DNA of 64,000 nt, taken from assembly GCF_018614205.1 (NCBI RefSeq), contig NZ_JAGGOS010000068.1, positions 1 through 64,000 on the forward strand, given 5' to 3'. The notes under the pieces are model-generated. The model was not told the origin of the DNA, did not search any database, and saw only the letters and a program-made list of their open reading frames with translations. The DNA is from Streptomyces sp. ISL-36 (lineage in GTDB: Bacteria; Actinomycetota; Actinomycetes; Streptomycetales; Streptomycetaceae). Shown here piece by piece: positions 57,326 through 64,000 of the stretch. Positions within the stretch are counted from its first letter, which is position 1; each line of letters opens with the position of its first letter. Position numbers and translations under genes: made by a program.

Positions 57326-58156
57326 TCACTCCTGGTCCTCGCCCGCCACCACCAGGCCGGGCAGATGCTCCGCCATCTCCTCCCGCGCCCGCGGCGAGAC
57401 CCCCCGATCCGTCACCAGCGTGTCCACCTCCTCGAGCCGGGCGAACGAACTCAGCCCCACGGTGCCCCACTTGGTGTGATCCGCGACCACCACCACCCGG
57501 CGGGCCGAACGCACCAGGCGCCGGTTCGTCTCCGCCTCCGCCAGATTCGGGGTCGAGAGCCCGGCCTCCACCGACACCCCGTGCACCCCGAGGAACAGCA
57601 CGTCGAAGTGGAGGGAGCGGATCGCCTGGTCGGCCACCGGCCCCACCAGAGCGTCCGACGGCGTCCGCACCCCTCCCGTGAGCACGACGGTCGCGGCGCC
57701 GGGCCTGGCCTCGCCCGTGGAGCCCTGGTGCTGCGCCGTGTGGAAGACATCGGCGACCCGTACCGAGTTGGTCACCACCGTCAGGTCCGGCACGTCCAGC
57801 AGATGCCCGGCCAGGGCGAACGTCGTCGTACCGCCCGAGAGCGCGATCGCCGAGCCGGGCGCGACCATCCGCGCCGCCGTCCGGGCGATCTCTTCCTTGG
57901 CGCTCAGTTCGAGCGCCGACTTGGCCTCGAACCCCGGTTCGTGCGAGCTCGTCTCCACCACCGGGACCGCGCCGCCGTGCACCTTCTCCACGACGCCCTG
58001 ACGGGCCAGCGCGTCCAGGTCCCGGCGGACCGTCATGTCCGAGACGTTCAGCCGCCGTGTCAGCTCATTGACCCGCACACCGCCGTGCCGCCGCACCTCG
58101 TCCAGAATGAGGGCGCGCCGCTGCTCCGCGAGGAGATTCTGATGGTCGCTCACCAC
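57326..58156 (-). CDS. DeoR-family transcriptional regulator
   Basis: The N-terminal helix-turn-helix RRHGGVRVNELTRRLNVSDM with TVRRDLDALARQGVVEKVHG is that of sugar-pathway DeoR repressors. The C-terminal sugar-phosphate sensor domain has IALSGGTTTFALAGHL, VVTNSVRVADVF and VVVVADHTKWG. It has 276 residues from a GTG at 58156. It heads an operon with the two SRPBCC genes and is divergent from the large membrane hydrolase gene. Confidence 0.93.
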   Translation of the reverse strand: MVSDHQNLLAEQRRALILDEVRRHGGVRVNELTRRLNVSDMTVRRDLDALARQGVVEKVHGGAVPVVETSSHEPGFEAKSALELSAKEEIARTAARMVAPGSAIALSGGTTTFALAGHLLDVPDLTVVTNSVRVADVFHTAQHQGSTGEARPGAATVVLTGGVRTPSDALVGPVADQAIRSLHFDVLFLGVHGVSVEAGLSTPNLAEAETNRRLVRSARRVVVVADHTKWGTVGLSSFARLEEVDTLVTDRGVSPRAREEMAEHLPGLVVAGEDQE

Positions 58157-58288
58157 CGAGGCCGGTCCTTCCGAAGGGGACTAGGGAATGGGCGTCGGAT
58201 TCCGTGAGAGGCCGTGCGTACGTGCACGTCCTTCCGGGATCCTGTTGCCTGCCGTCGAATCCTCCCACCCAGAGAGCGAGACACCGAA

Positions 58289-60802
58289 GTGTCCCCTGCC
58301 ACACCTGCCCCGAAGAGCGGGGGCGCGGCGCTCGAGCTCCTCGTCCACGGCGTCGGAGGAGCAACGCCGCAGGACATGCTGGACGACCCGTGTACGGTGC
58401 GGGTCACCGGCGACGCGACCGCGGCCATGCACCGCCGCGCCGACGACCTCGACGCGGAGGAGCACCCCGAGCGCTACGCCGAACGCCCCGTCCCGGAGGC
58501 GTACTGCTGGTCCAACCTCACCTCGGGCAACGGCACTCGCGCCCTCTGGCTGCTGCTGCTTCCCTTCATGGTCGTCAACCTCGCCCACTGGATGCGCCCG
58601 CCGACGCAGGACCGTCCCGGCCTCGTCCGGCTGTACGGCGTGCTGGTCCGCCTGGTCGCCCTCACTCTGACCGTGCTCCTCACCGCCGCCGCCTGCGAGG
58701 TCGCGCTCGATCTGACGGCCTGGCAGTGCGCGGGGCTGTCCGCCTGCGCGGAGGACCGCTCGTGGCTCGGGTTCCTCTCGGCCGAGCGGGGCGGCTGGTG
58801 GTCCCAGCCGGGCCGCCGGCTGGCGCTCGCCGCCGTGGTTCCGGCCGCGCTGGTGGGGTTGCTCTGGTACCTGTCGAACCGCACGTGGAGCGCCTACGAG
58901 GCCCAGCGCCCGCCCACGGGGTACGACGACGCACCCGCCGACCCCGCTTCCGACCCTGCCGCTTCCGCGCCGGACGGTCCGGCGTCGGACGGTCGGGAGT
59001 CGGACGGTCGGGGGTCGGACGGTCCGGAGTCGGACGAGGCCGTCGACACCCCCGACACCCTCGACGCGTCGTCCCCGGCCGCGCTCCGGCCCGCCCTCGG
59101 GCGTCCCGGGTTCTGGTACGGCCGCCGTCTGGTCGCGCGGCTGCGCGCCGCCCACACGGCGGCGGGCTTCCTGACCGTCGCCGCGGCCGTCACCGGAGCC
59201 GCCGCCCGCCACGACCGCGGAGCGCCGGACTCCCTGCGGGAGATCTTCGGCTGGGCGCTGCAGTCGGCCTTCGTCGTCCTCGGGGCCGTCGTCCTCTGGG
59301 TCGTCTGCCGCCGGGGCCGCAGCGAGAAGCGTCTCGATCTGCGGCTCGAACGGGCCCTGGTGTCCGCGCTGCCCGGCGCCTCCCTCGCACTGCTCGCCCT
59401 CGCCGTCCTCCACGCCGGCTGGTCCCGCCCCGACTGGCGCTCCGGCGGCACGCTCCCCGGCGATTTCACCTTCGGTGTCCTGACACTGGCCCAAGGCGGC
59501 CTCGTCGTCGCCCTGGCCGTGGTCGCCCTCCTTCTGCACCGCCCCCACCGCGACCCCCGCACCGCCCTGTACGGGCTCGGCGGCCCCGCCGTCGCCATGC
59601 TCGCCTGCGCGCTGGGCGGAGTGATGTCGGGCGGCGTGGCCCAGCGCGTGGCCGACTGGCTGGACGGCTCCCAGACGCCCGGCATGGGGCAGGGCCCGTT
59701 CCTCGGCCCGCCCGTGCTGCTGAGCTGGCAGGCGTCCGTCATCCCCGTCCTGCTCCTGCTGCTGCTCGCTCCCGGCGCGTTCCTCGTCGTACGGACCGCC
59801 CGCGCCGTCCGCCGCCTCGGGCCCGTCGTCGAGGCCGAGTACGGAACCGACGACCCCGACCCGGTCCGTACCGGACGGATCGCGTCGGGCCGCGCCCGCG
59901 CCGGGCTCACCGACTCCGCGCCCTCCCTCGTCGGCATCGTCTCCGGTGCCACGCTGCTGCTCGGCGCCGGAGCCGTCGCCGGCGCATGGGTCAGCGGAAA
60001 GGTCCCGGGCCGTGCCTTCGAGGGCGCGCACCCCGCCGTCGCCGCCGCCGCGGACACCGCCCAGTCCCTCGGCTCCTGGATGATCGGCTTCGGCTTCCTG
60101 CTCTTCGTCACCTGCGGCCGCCGGGCGTACAAGGACGCCTCCGCCCGCCGCACCATCGGCATCCTCTGGGACGTCGGCACCTTCTGGCCGCGCGCCGCGC
60201 ACCCCTTCGCCCCACCCTGCTACGCCGAACGGGCCGTGCCCGACCTCACCTGGCGCATGAGCTCCTGGACCCGGCACACGGGCGGCCGGCTCGTGATCTC
60301 CGGGCACTCCCAGGGCAGCGTGCTCGCCGCGGCCGCCGTCTGGCAACTGCCGCCGGCGACACGCCGGAGAGTCGCCCTGCTGACCTACGGCTCCCCGCTG
60401 GAGCGCCTCTACGGGCGCTGGTTCCCCGCCTATTTCGGCCCGGGACCGCTGCGCGCCCTGCACCGCACCGTCCACTGCTGGAGGAACCTCTACCGGGCCA
60501 CCGACCCGATAGGCGGCCCCGTCCGGGTGCCCGCGGAGGGGGAGAAGCCGGCCGTCGACCGTACCGTCCTGCTCGACCCGGTCGTCTACGGCCGCACGCA
60601 CGCCCACCCGCTGCCCGAACCGATCCTGGGCCACTCCGACTACCAGGCCGACCCGGCCTTCGCGGAGGAACGGTCCGGCCTCCTGGACCGGCTGCCACCC
60701 GCACTGCCCCACCAGCGGACCAGCCTGCCGACGGATCAGCGGACGGATCAGCGGACCAACCAGGGGACCGATCAGGGAAGTTCGGGAAGGTCCTCCGGAT
60801 AG
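58289..60802 (+). CDS. Large membrane protein with a split alpha/beta-hydrolase (lipase-like) fold
   Basis: This 837-residue protein starts with ALELLVHGVGGATPQDML, which looks like the first strand and oxyanion-hole HG (His20-Gly21) of a lipase. Then follow roughly ten hydrophobic segments between residues 75 and 600, interrupted by an Asp/Ser/Pro-rich loop near 210-260. The C-terminal part carries LVISGHSQGSVLAAAA with the nucleophile Ser674, Asp739 in RATDPIGGP and His782 in ILGHSDYQ, a plausible catalytic triad. GTG 58289 has only a weak ribosome site. The tail TDQRTDQRTNQGTDQG is a repeat. The role is unknown; a membrane lipase or esterase is inferred. Its end overlaps the convergent AAA+ gene by 31 bases. 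Confidence 0.8.
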   Translation: MSPATPAPKSGGAALELLVHGVGGATPQDMLDDPCTVRVTGDATAAMHRRADDLDAEEHPERYAERPVPEAYCWSNLTSGNGTRALWLLLLPFMVVNLAHWMRPPTQDRPGLVRLYGVLVRLVALTLTVLLTAAACEVALDLTAWQCAGLSACAEDRSWLGFLSAERGGWWSQPGRRLALAAVVPAALVGLLWYLSNRTWSAYEAQRPPTGYDDAPADPASDPAASAPDGPASDGRESDGRGSDGPESDEAVDTPDTLDASSPAALRPALGRPGFWYGRRLVARLRAAHTAAGFLTVAAAVTGAAARHDRGAPDSLREIFGWALQSAFVVLGAVVLWVVCRRGRSEKRLDLRLERALVSALPGASLALLALAVLHAGWSRPDWRSGGTLPGDFTFGVLTLAQGGLVVALAVVALLLHRPHRDPRTALYGLGGPAVAMLACALGGVMSGGVAQRVADWLDGSQTPGMGQGPFLGPPVLLSWQASVIPVLLLLLLAPGAFLVVRTARAVRRLGPVVEAEYGTDDPDPVRTGRIASGRARAGLTDSAPSLVGIVSGATLLLGAGAVAGAWVSGKVPGRAFEGAHPAVAAAADTAQSLGSWMIGFGFLLFVTCGRRAYKDASARRTIGILWDVGTFWPRAAHPFAPPCYAERAVPDLTWRMSSWTRHTGGRLVISGHSQGSVLAAAAVWQLPPATRRRVALLTYGSPLERLYGRWFPAYFGPGPLRALHRTVHCWRNLYRATDPIGGPVRVPAEGEKPAVDRTVLLDPVVYGRTHAHPLPEPILGHSDYQADPAFAEERSGLLDRLPPALPHQRTSLPTDQRTDQRTNQGTDQGSSGRSSG

Positions 60803-63222
60803 AGCAGGGTCAGGTCGTCCGTGCTCACCTCGGTGAGCACGGCGACCCGTCCCGCGTGGCGCTCCACCATCGACTCGAACGTCTGCCGCGCCGTACGGCC
60901 GTTGCCGAACGCCGGGCCCTTGGGCAGCTCGGCGAAGTACTTCCGCAGCGCCTCGTCGGTGCCCGCGGCGAGCCGGTACTCGTGCTCGTCCGCCTGCTGC
61001 TCCACGATCCGCACCAGCTCGTCGGGCTCGTAGTCGCTGAAGGTGATGGTCCGTGAGAAGCGCGACGCCACACCGGGGTTGACGGTCAGGAAGCGCTCCA
61101 TCTCCGCCGTGTAACCCGCGACGATCACCACGACCGCGTCCCGGTGGTCCTCCATCAGCTTCACCAGGGTGTCGATCGCCTCACGCCCGAAGTCCCGGCC
61201 CGAGTCCTCCGGCGACAGCGCGTACGCCTCGTCGACGAAGAGCACTCCGCCGCGCGCCCGGTCGAACGCCTCCTGGGTCCGGATCGCGGTCGACCCGATG
61301 TGCTCACCGACCAGGTCCACGCGGGAGACCTCGACGAGATGACCCCGCTCCAGCACGTCCAGCGAGGCGAGGATCTCCCCGTAGAGCCGGGCCACCGTGG
61401 TCTTGCCCGTGCCGGGGTTCCCGGTGAACACCAGATGGCGGCGCACCGAGGCGGCCTTGAGGCCCGCCTCCTGGCGTCTGCGCCCCACCTCGATCATGTT
61501 GGTGAGCGTGCGCACCTCGTGCTTGACGCTCTCCAGGCCCACCAGCGCGTCCAGTTCGCCGAGCACGTCCTGGGACGACCGCGCCGTGGACGCCGGGTCG
61601 GACACCGGGACGGCGGGGACGGCGGCAAGGGCGACGGGCGCGCGCGGGGCCGGAACCGTGCCGAGCAGGCCCGCCTGCTGCGTCACCGTCCGAACGGTGC
61701 CGGTGTCGACCGGAGACGTACGCACCCCGCTCTCGTCGCTCGTGCACTCCTCCGCCACCGGTCCGCCTCCGAGCCCTTCGGCGAGGGAGGCGCCCCCCTC
61801 GGCGAACTCGTACCCTCCCCGCGCACACCGCTCCGTACGGCACTTGCGCAGCGTCGTCCGGCAGCCGTCCATCACATGGAAGCCGTAGCCGCCGCTCCCG
61901 GTCACCCGGCAGCCGTTGAAGGTGCCCCGCCCCTCCGCCGAGACGTAGAAACCGGCCTCCGCGGGCGAGGTGACGGTGCATCGCTCGATCGTCGGGTCGG
62001 CGCCCTTGGTGACGATCACCCCGGTCTGCACGGCGTCGATGGTGCAGCCGGCGAGCGTGCCGCCGCTGCCGTGGTCGCGGAACCATGCGCCCGTGGACGC
62101 CTCCCGGATCCGGCAGTCGTCCAGCTGCGCGGTCGCGCCGTCGCTCACCGACACCGCCGTGTTCCGCACCTGCGACAGATCGCTGTCGACGACGTCGGCA
62201 CGGGAGCCCCGGTCGAGGACGAACAGCGCGTCCGGCACGTCGTGCACCCGGCACGCGTCGAGGACCGCGGTCGCCCCGTCGCTGACCCAGACGGCCGGAT
62301 AGTCGCCCGTACTGTCGTGGATCTCGCACTGGTTGGCGTCCACGCGGGTGCCCGGATCCCACACGGAGAGCCCGTTGCGCCCGAAGCGCCGCACTGTGGA
62401 GCGGGTCAGCGTCAGCACCGAACGCGAGCGCAGATCGACCGCGTTCTCGGGAATGTCGTGGATGTCGCAGTCGGAGAGGGTGAGCACCGCGTCCGTGTCC
62501 AGGGTGATGCCGTCGGCCGAGGTGCGGTGCACGGAGGAGTCGGTGAGATGAGCGGTCGCGCGGGCGGCGATCTGCAGACCCGTGCCCTTGATCTCGTACA
62601 CCTCGCAGCCGATGCCCTCCAGGCCGCTGCCCTCACCGTTGACGGTGATCCCGGCTCCCGAGGCGTGGTGCACCCGGCAGCGTTCCAGGCGTGGGTGGGC
62701 GCCGCCGCGCACGGTGATCCCGGACTGCCCGGCCGACACGATCTCGCACTCCTCGAACACCCCGCCGGCGCCGTCGAGTACGGCGATACCGACGCCTGCC
62801 GGGTTGTCGACGGTGCAGCGACGGACGGTCGGGCGGGCCGCGCCGCGGACCTCGATCCCGGCGGCGGAACGGGTCACGATCCGCAGATCGAGCAGCTCGG
62901 GAGTGCCGTCCTCGACGAGCAGCGCGGGCGCGGCGGCGTCCTGACCCTCGATGTGCAGATCCTGGACGGTGGCCGTGGCCCGCACGGTCAGCGGTACGCC
63001 GTCCACCGGCGCGATCCGTACCGAGCCGATACCGCCCTCCGGGCCGCGCAGGGTGACGGCGCGTCGGATGACGAGGTTCTCCCGGTAGGTCCCGGGCGCG
63101 ACGGTGAGGACGTCGCCGTCGCCTGCGGCCTCCAGAGCCGCGGCGAGGGAGGCGTACTCACCCGTGCGGCGCCGCCACCGCGATGTGCCGGTGTGCGTCA
63201 CCTGGACCGTGCCCTGTGCCAT
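60772..63222 (-). CDS. Right-handed beta-helix and AAA+ ATPase fusion
   Basis: The protein has 816 residues. From about 20 to 510 it consists of repeated coils of the NosD/pectate-lyase-like beta-helix, with phrases such as GIEVRGAARPTVRRCTVDNP, GITVRGGAHPRLERCRVHHA and GVIVTKGADPTIERCTVTSP. After an Ala/Pro linker comes an AAA+ domain of the CbbX/SpoVK/EccA type: Walker A TGNPGTGKTTVARLYG (about residue 600), Walker B GGVLFVDEAYAL, sensor and arginine region NPGVASRFSRTITFSDY. Such ATPases remodel proteins; in EccA they serve type VII secretion. I take ATG 63222, with ATG 63246 as alternative. The beta-helix probably binds the target. Confidence 0.87.
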   Translation of the reverse strand: MAQGTVQVTHTGTSRWRRRTGEYASLAAALEAAGDGDVLTVAPGTYRENLVIRRAVTLRGPEGGIGSVRIAPVDGVPLTVRATATVQDLHIEGQDAAAPALLVEDGTPELLDLRIVTRSAAGIEVRGAARPTVRRCTVDNPAGVGIAVLDGAGGVFEECEIVSAGQSGITVRGGAHPRLERCRVHHASGAGITVNGEGSGLEGIGCEVYEIKGTGLQIAARATAHLTDSSVHRTSADGITLDTDAVLTLSDCDIHDIPENAVDLRSRSVLTLTRSTVRRFGRNGLSVWDPGTRVDANQCEIHDSTGDYPAVWVSDGATAVLDACRVHDVPDALFVLDRGSRADVVDSDLSQVRNTAVSVSDGATAQLDDCRIREASTGAWFRDHGSGGTLAGCTIDAVQTGVIVTKGADPTIERCTVTSPAEAGFYVSAEGRGTFNGCRVTGSGGYGFHVMDGCRTTLRKCRTERCARGGYEFAEGGASLAEGLGGGPVAEECTSDESGVRTSPVDTGTVRTVTQQAGLLGTVPAPRAPVALAAVPAVPVSDPASTARSSQDVLGELDALVGLESVKHEVRTLTNMIEVGRRRQEAGLKAASVRRHLVFTGNPGTGKTTVARLYGEILASLDVLERGHLVEVSRVDLVGEHIGSTAIRTQEAFDRARGGVLFVDEAYALSPEDSGRDFGREAIDTLVKLMEDHRDAVVVIVAGYTAEMERFLTVNPGVASRFSRTITFSDYEPDELVRIVEQQADEHEYRLAAGTDEALRKYFAELPKGPAFGNGRTARQTFESMVERHAGRVAVLTEVSTDDLTLLYPEDLPELP

Positions 63223-63396
63223 GGGTGTGTTCTGCCCCCGCCTCATGCGTCGCTGCTCGTCCGATGCCCCACCGTAGCGCGCGCGGAGCCGCCGGGTTGA
63301 CGGGTCGGGTGCAGGCATCGAGCTCGCCGCGCCCGCGCTCGTCGGTGCTGTCCCTCGGGGGTGTCTCGTGGATGCGGCCCGATACGAAAACACGCT

Positions 63397-64000
63397 CTAG
63401 CTGCCCGCGCCCGTACGCCCCCAGTCGGGGCCGGCCCTGGCCCATGCGCGGTCCAGGCGTTCGTACCGCCGGTGGACCAGCCGTCGTACGACCACCCGTC
63501 TGGCGGCCTCGACGAAGACCCCGGCCAGGGCCGCCGAGAGGAGCCCGACGATCACCGCGTGGGCGTGCGCGGTCTCCGGCCGCATCGGCGCCGTGACCGG
63601 GCGCCCCTTCCGGTCCGTCCAGAGCCGGAAGGTGTCGCCCGGATCGGCGAACTCCCGGCGGGCGGCCACCGTCCCCGTCCTGGACGTGCCGTCCGGTGCC
63701 GTCCAGCGGGCCACCACGGGCCGACGGACCGGCTGCTCACCGGCGGACTCGGGGCTCTGCAACCCGGGCGCGGGGGTGCCGGCGAGCCGGACCACCCGGG
63801 CCGTCGTCTCCCGCCGCTGGTCGTACTGGGCCCGTACCGCACGTTGGAGGGAGGCATCGGTCCGCGCTCCGGAGATCCACCCGACCGTGGGCGCCGCGAA
63901 CACGAGCAGCACGACGGCCGTCAGCGCGACCCACGCCTCGATCAGGTCCGTGGTCCGGCACAGGGGATTGCGCCGCCAGCGCCAGACTCCGGTGACTGCC
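63397..64000 (-). CDS. Rv1733c-like membrane protein, N-terminus beyond the window
   Basis: The frame runs without a stop from the right edge (first whole codon at 63999) to the TGA at 63397. It begins VTGVWRWRRNPLCRTTDLIE and then AWVALTAVVLLVFAAPTVGW, which is the first membrane segment of the Rv1733c family; a second segment, VIVGLLSAALAGVFVEAARR, lies near the end. Between the two is an outer domain of about 100 residues. The function is unknown. An internal GTG at 63912 would cut into the first membrane segment and is not the start. It is on the same strand upstream of the beta-helix/AAA+ gene. Confidence 0.85.
   Translation of the reverse strand, partial: AVTGVWRWRRNPLCRTTDLIEAWVALTAVVLLVFAAPTVGWISGARTDASLQRAVRAQYDQRRETTARVVRLAGTPAPGLQSPESAGEQPVRRPVVARWTAPDGTSRTGTVAARREFADPGDTFRLWTDRKGRPVTAPMRPETAHAHAVIVGLLSAALAGVFVEAARRVVVRRLVHRRYERLDRAWARAGPDWGRTGAGS

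Noticed and set aside
58181..60712. An 843-codon minus-strand frame opposite the membrane hydrolase gene
   Set aside because: The plus strand encodes membrane segments and a GHSQG triad with good start and codon pattern; the antisense frame is low-complexity Gly/Ala/Glu/Asp with no domain.
61144..63300. A 718-codon plus-strand frame opposite the beta-helix/AAA+ gene
   Set aside because: It is the antisense shadow of a gene with complete Walker motifs; no family features appear in it.

Overview
The window is 64 kb of very GC-rich DNA. It shows frequent GTG and a few TTG starts, GGAGG-type ribosome binding sites, strong third-position GC, and gene families typical of actinomycetes: a SARP regulator, a deazaflavin-dependent nitroreductase, SHOCT and DUF6421 proteins, a LacI/ROK pair, an RsbW-like anti-sigma kinase and an FprA-type reductase. 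It is most likely a Streptomyces chromosome (inference from gene content). I see no tRNA, rRNA, CRISPR array, intact insertion sequence, prophage or replication origin. The window is cut at both ends inside coding sequence.

Layout. 1-3.8 kb (minus strand): end of a translationally coupled sugar or glycoconjugate operon with a UXS-type epimerase/decarboxylase, a NodU/CmcH carbamoyltransferase and a GT2 glycosyltransferase. 4-12.2 kb: a BNR/Asp-box protein, an old-yellow-enzyme reductase divergent from an ArsR regulator with twin operators, an FprA-like ferredoxin reductase, divergent DUF305 lipoprotein and LVIVD-repeat secreted protein, and a TetR regulator. 12.3-16.1 kb: PAP2 phosphatase, M56 peptidase with DUF5134 protein, GNAT, GDPD. 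16.6-20 kb: the operon DUF6421-SDR-threonine aldolase, closed by a strong terminator whose hairpin also carries the promoter of the next gene. 20-26.9 kb: transglutaminase-like and free-standing B3/B4 proteins, acyltransferase, thioredoxin, flavin reductase, the electron-transfer flavoprotein genes etfB-etfA, and a DUF6986 aldolase-family protein with an IclR-type operator. 27-32 kb: a membrane Ser/Thr kinase, a lipoprotein, and a divergent LacI regulator/ROK sugar kinase pair sharing an operator.

32.3-39.3 kb: a P-loop (TmrB-like)/Nudix fusion, a metallo-beta-lactamase-fold hydrolase, an M20 dipeptidase, a geranylgeranyl-reductase-family flavoprotein, a nitroreductase divergent from a TetR regulator across a five-copy operator array, and a RibD-like reductase. 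39.5-42.5 kb is a decaying stretch: a DUF4429 remnant, a SARP regulator with a one-base frameshift, and an MMPL transporter missing about a quarter of its length. 42.5-49.7 kb: two-component system, MFS exporter with divergent MarR, a DinB/maleylpyruvate-isomerase-type protein, a second MFS gene with a leaderless-type promoter, and an HhH-GPD protein. 49.8-58.2 kb: ROK regulator, methyltransferase, TetR-DUF4865 pair, SHOCT protein, anti-sigma-type ATPase, a Cds1-like PLP enzyme, two SRPBCC proteins and a DeoR regulator. 58.3-64 kb: a large membrane protein whose alpha/beta-hydrolase fold seems split by a roughly 600-residue membrane insertion, a beta-helix/AAA+ fusion, and the C-terminal part of an Rv1733c-like membrane protein.

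Two themes run across the window. Many gene pairs end in short convergent overlaps or in small tandem duplications of the 3' gene end. Many divergent pairs carry clear palindromic operators, so this looks like a set of small, locally regulated metabolic units rather than one large cluster. The best candidates for something undescribed are the split membrane hydrolase with the adjoining beta-helix/AAA+ protein, the DUF6421 operon, the TmrB-Nudix fusion, and the promoter-in-terminator at 19.95 kb.
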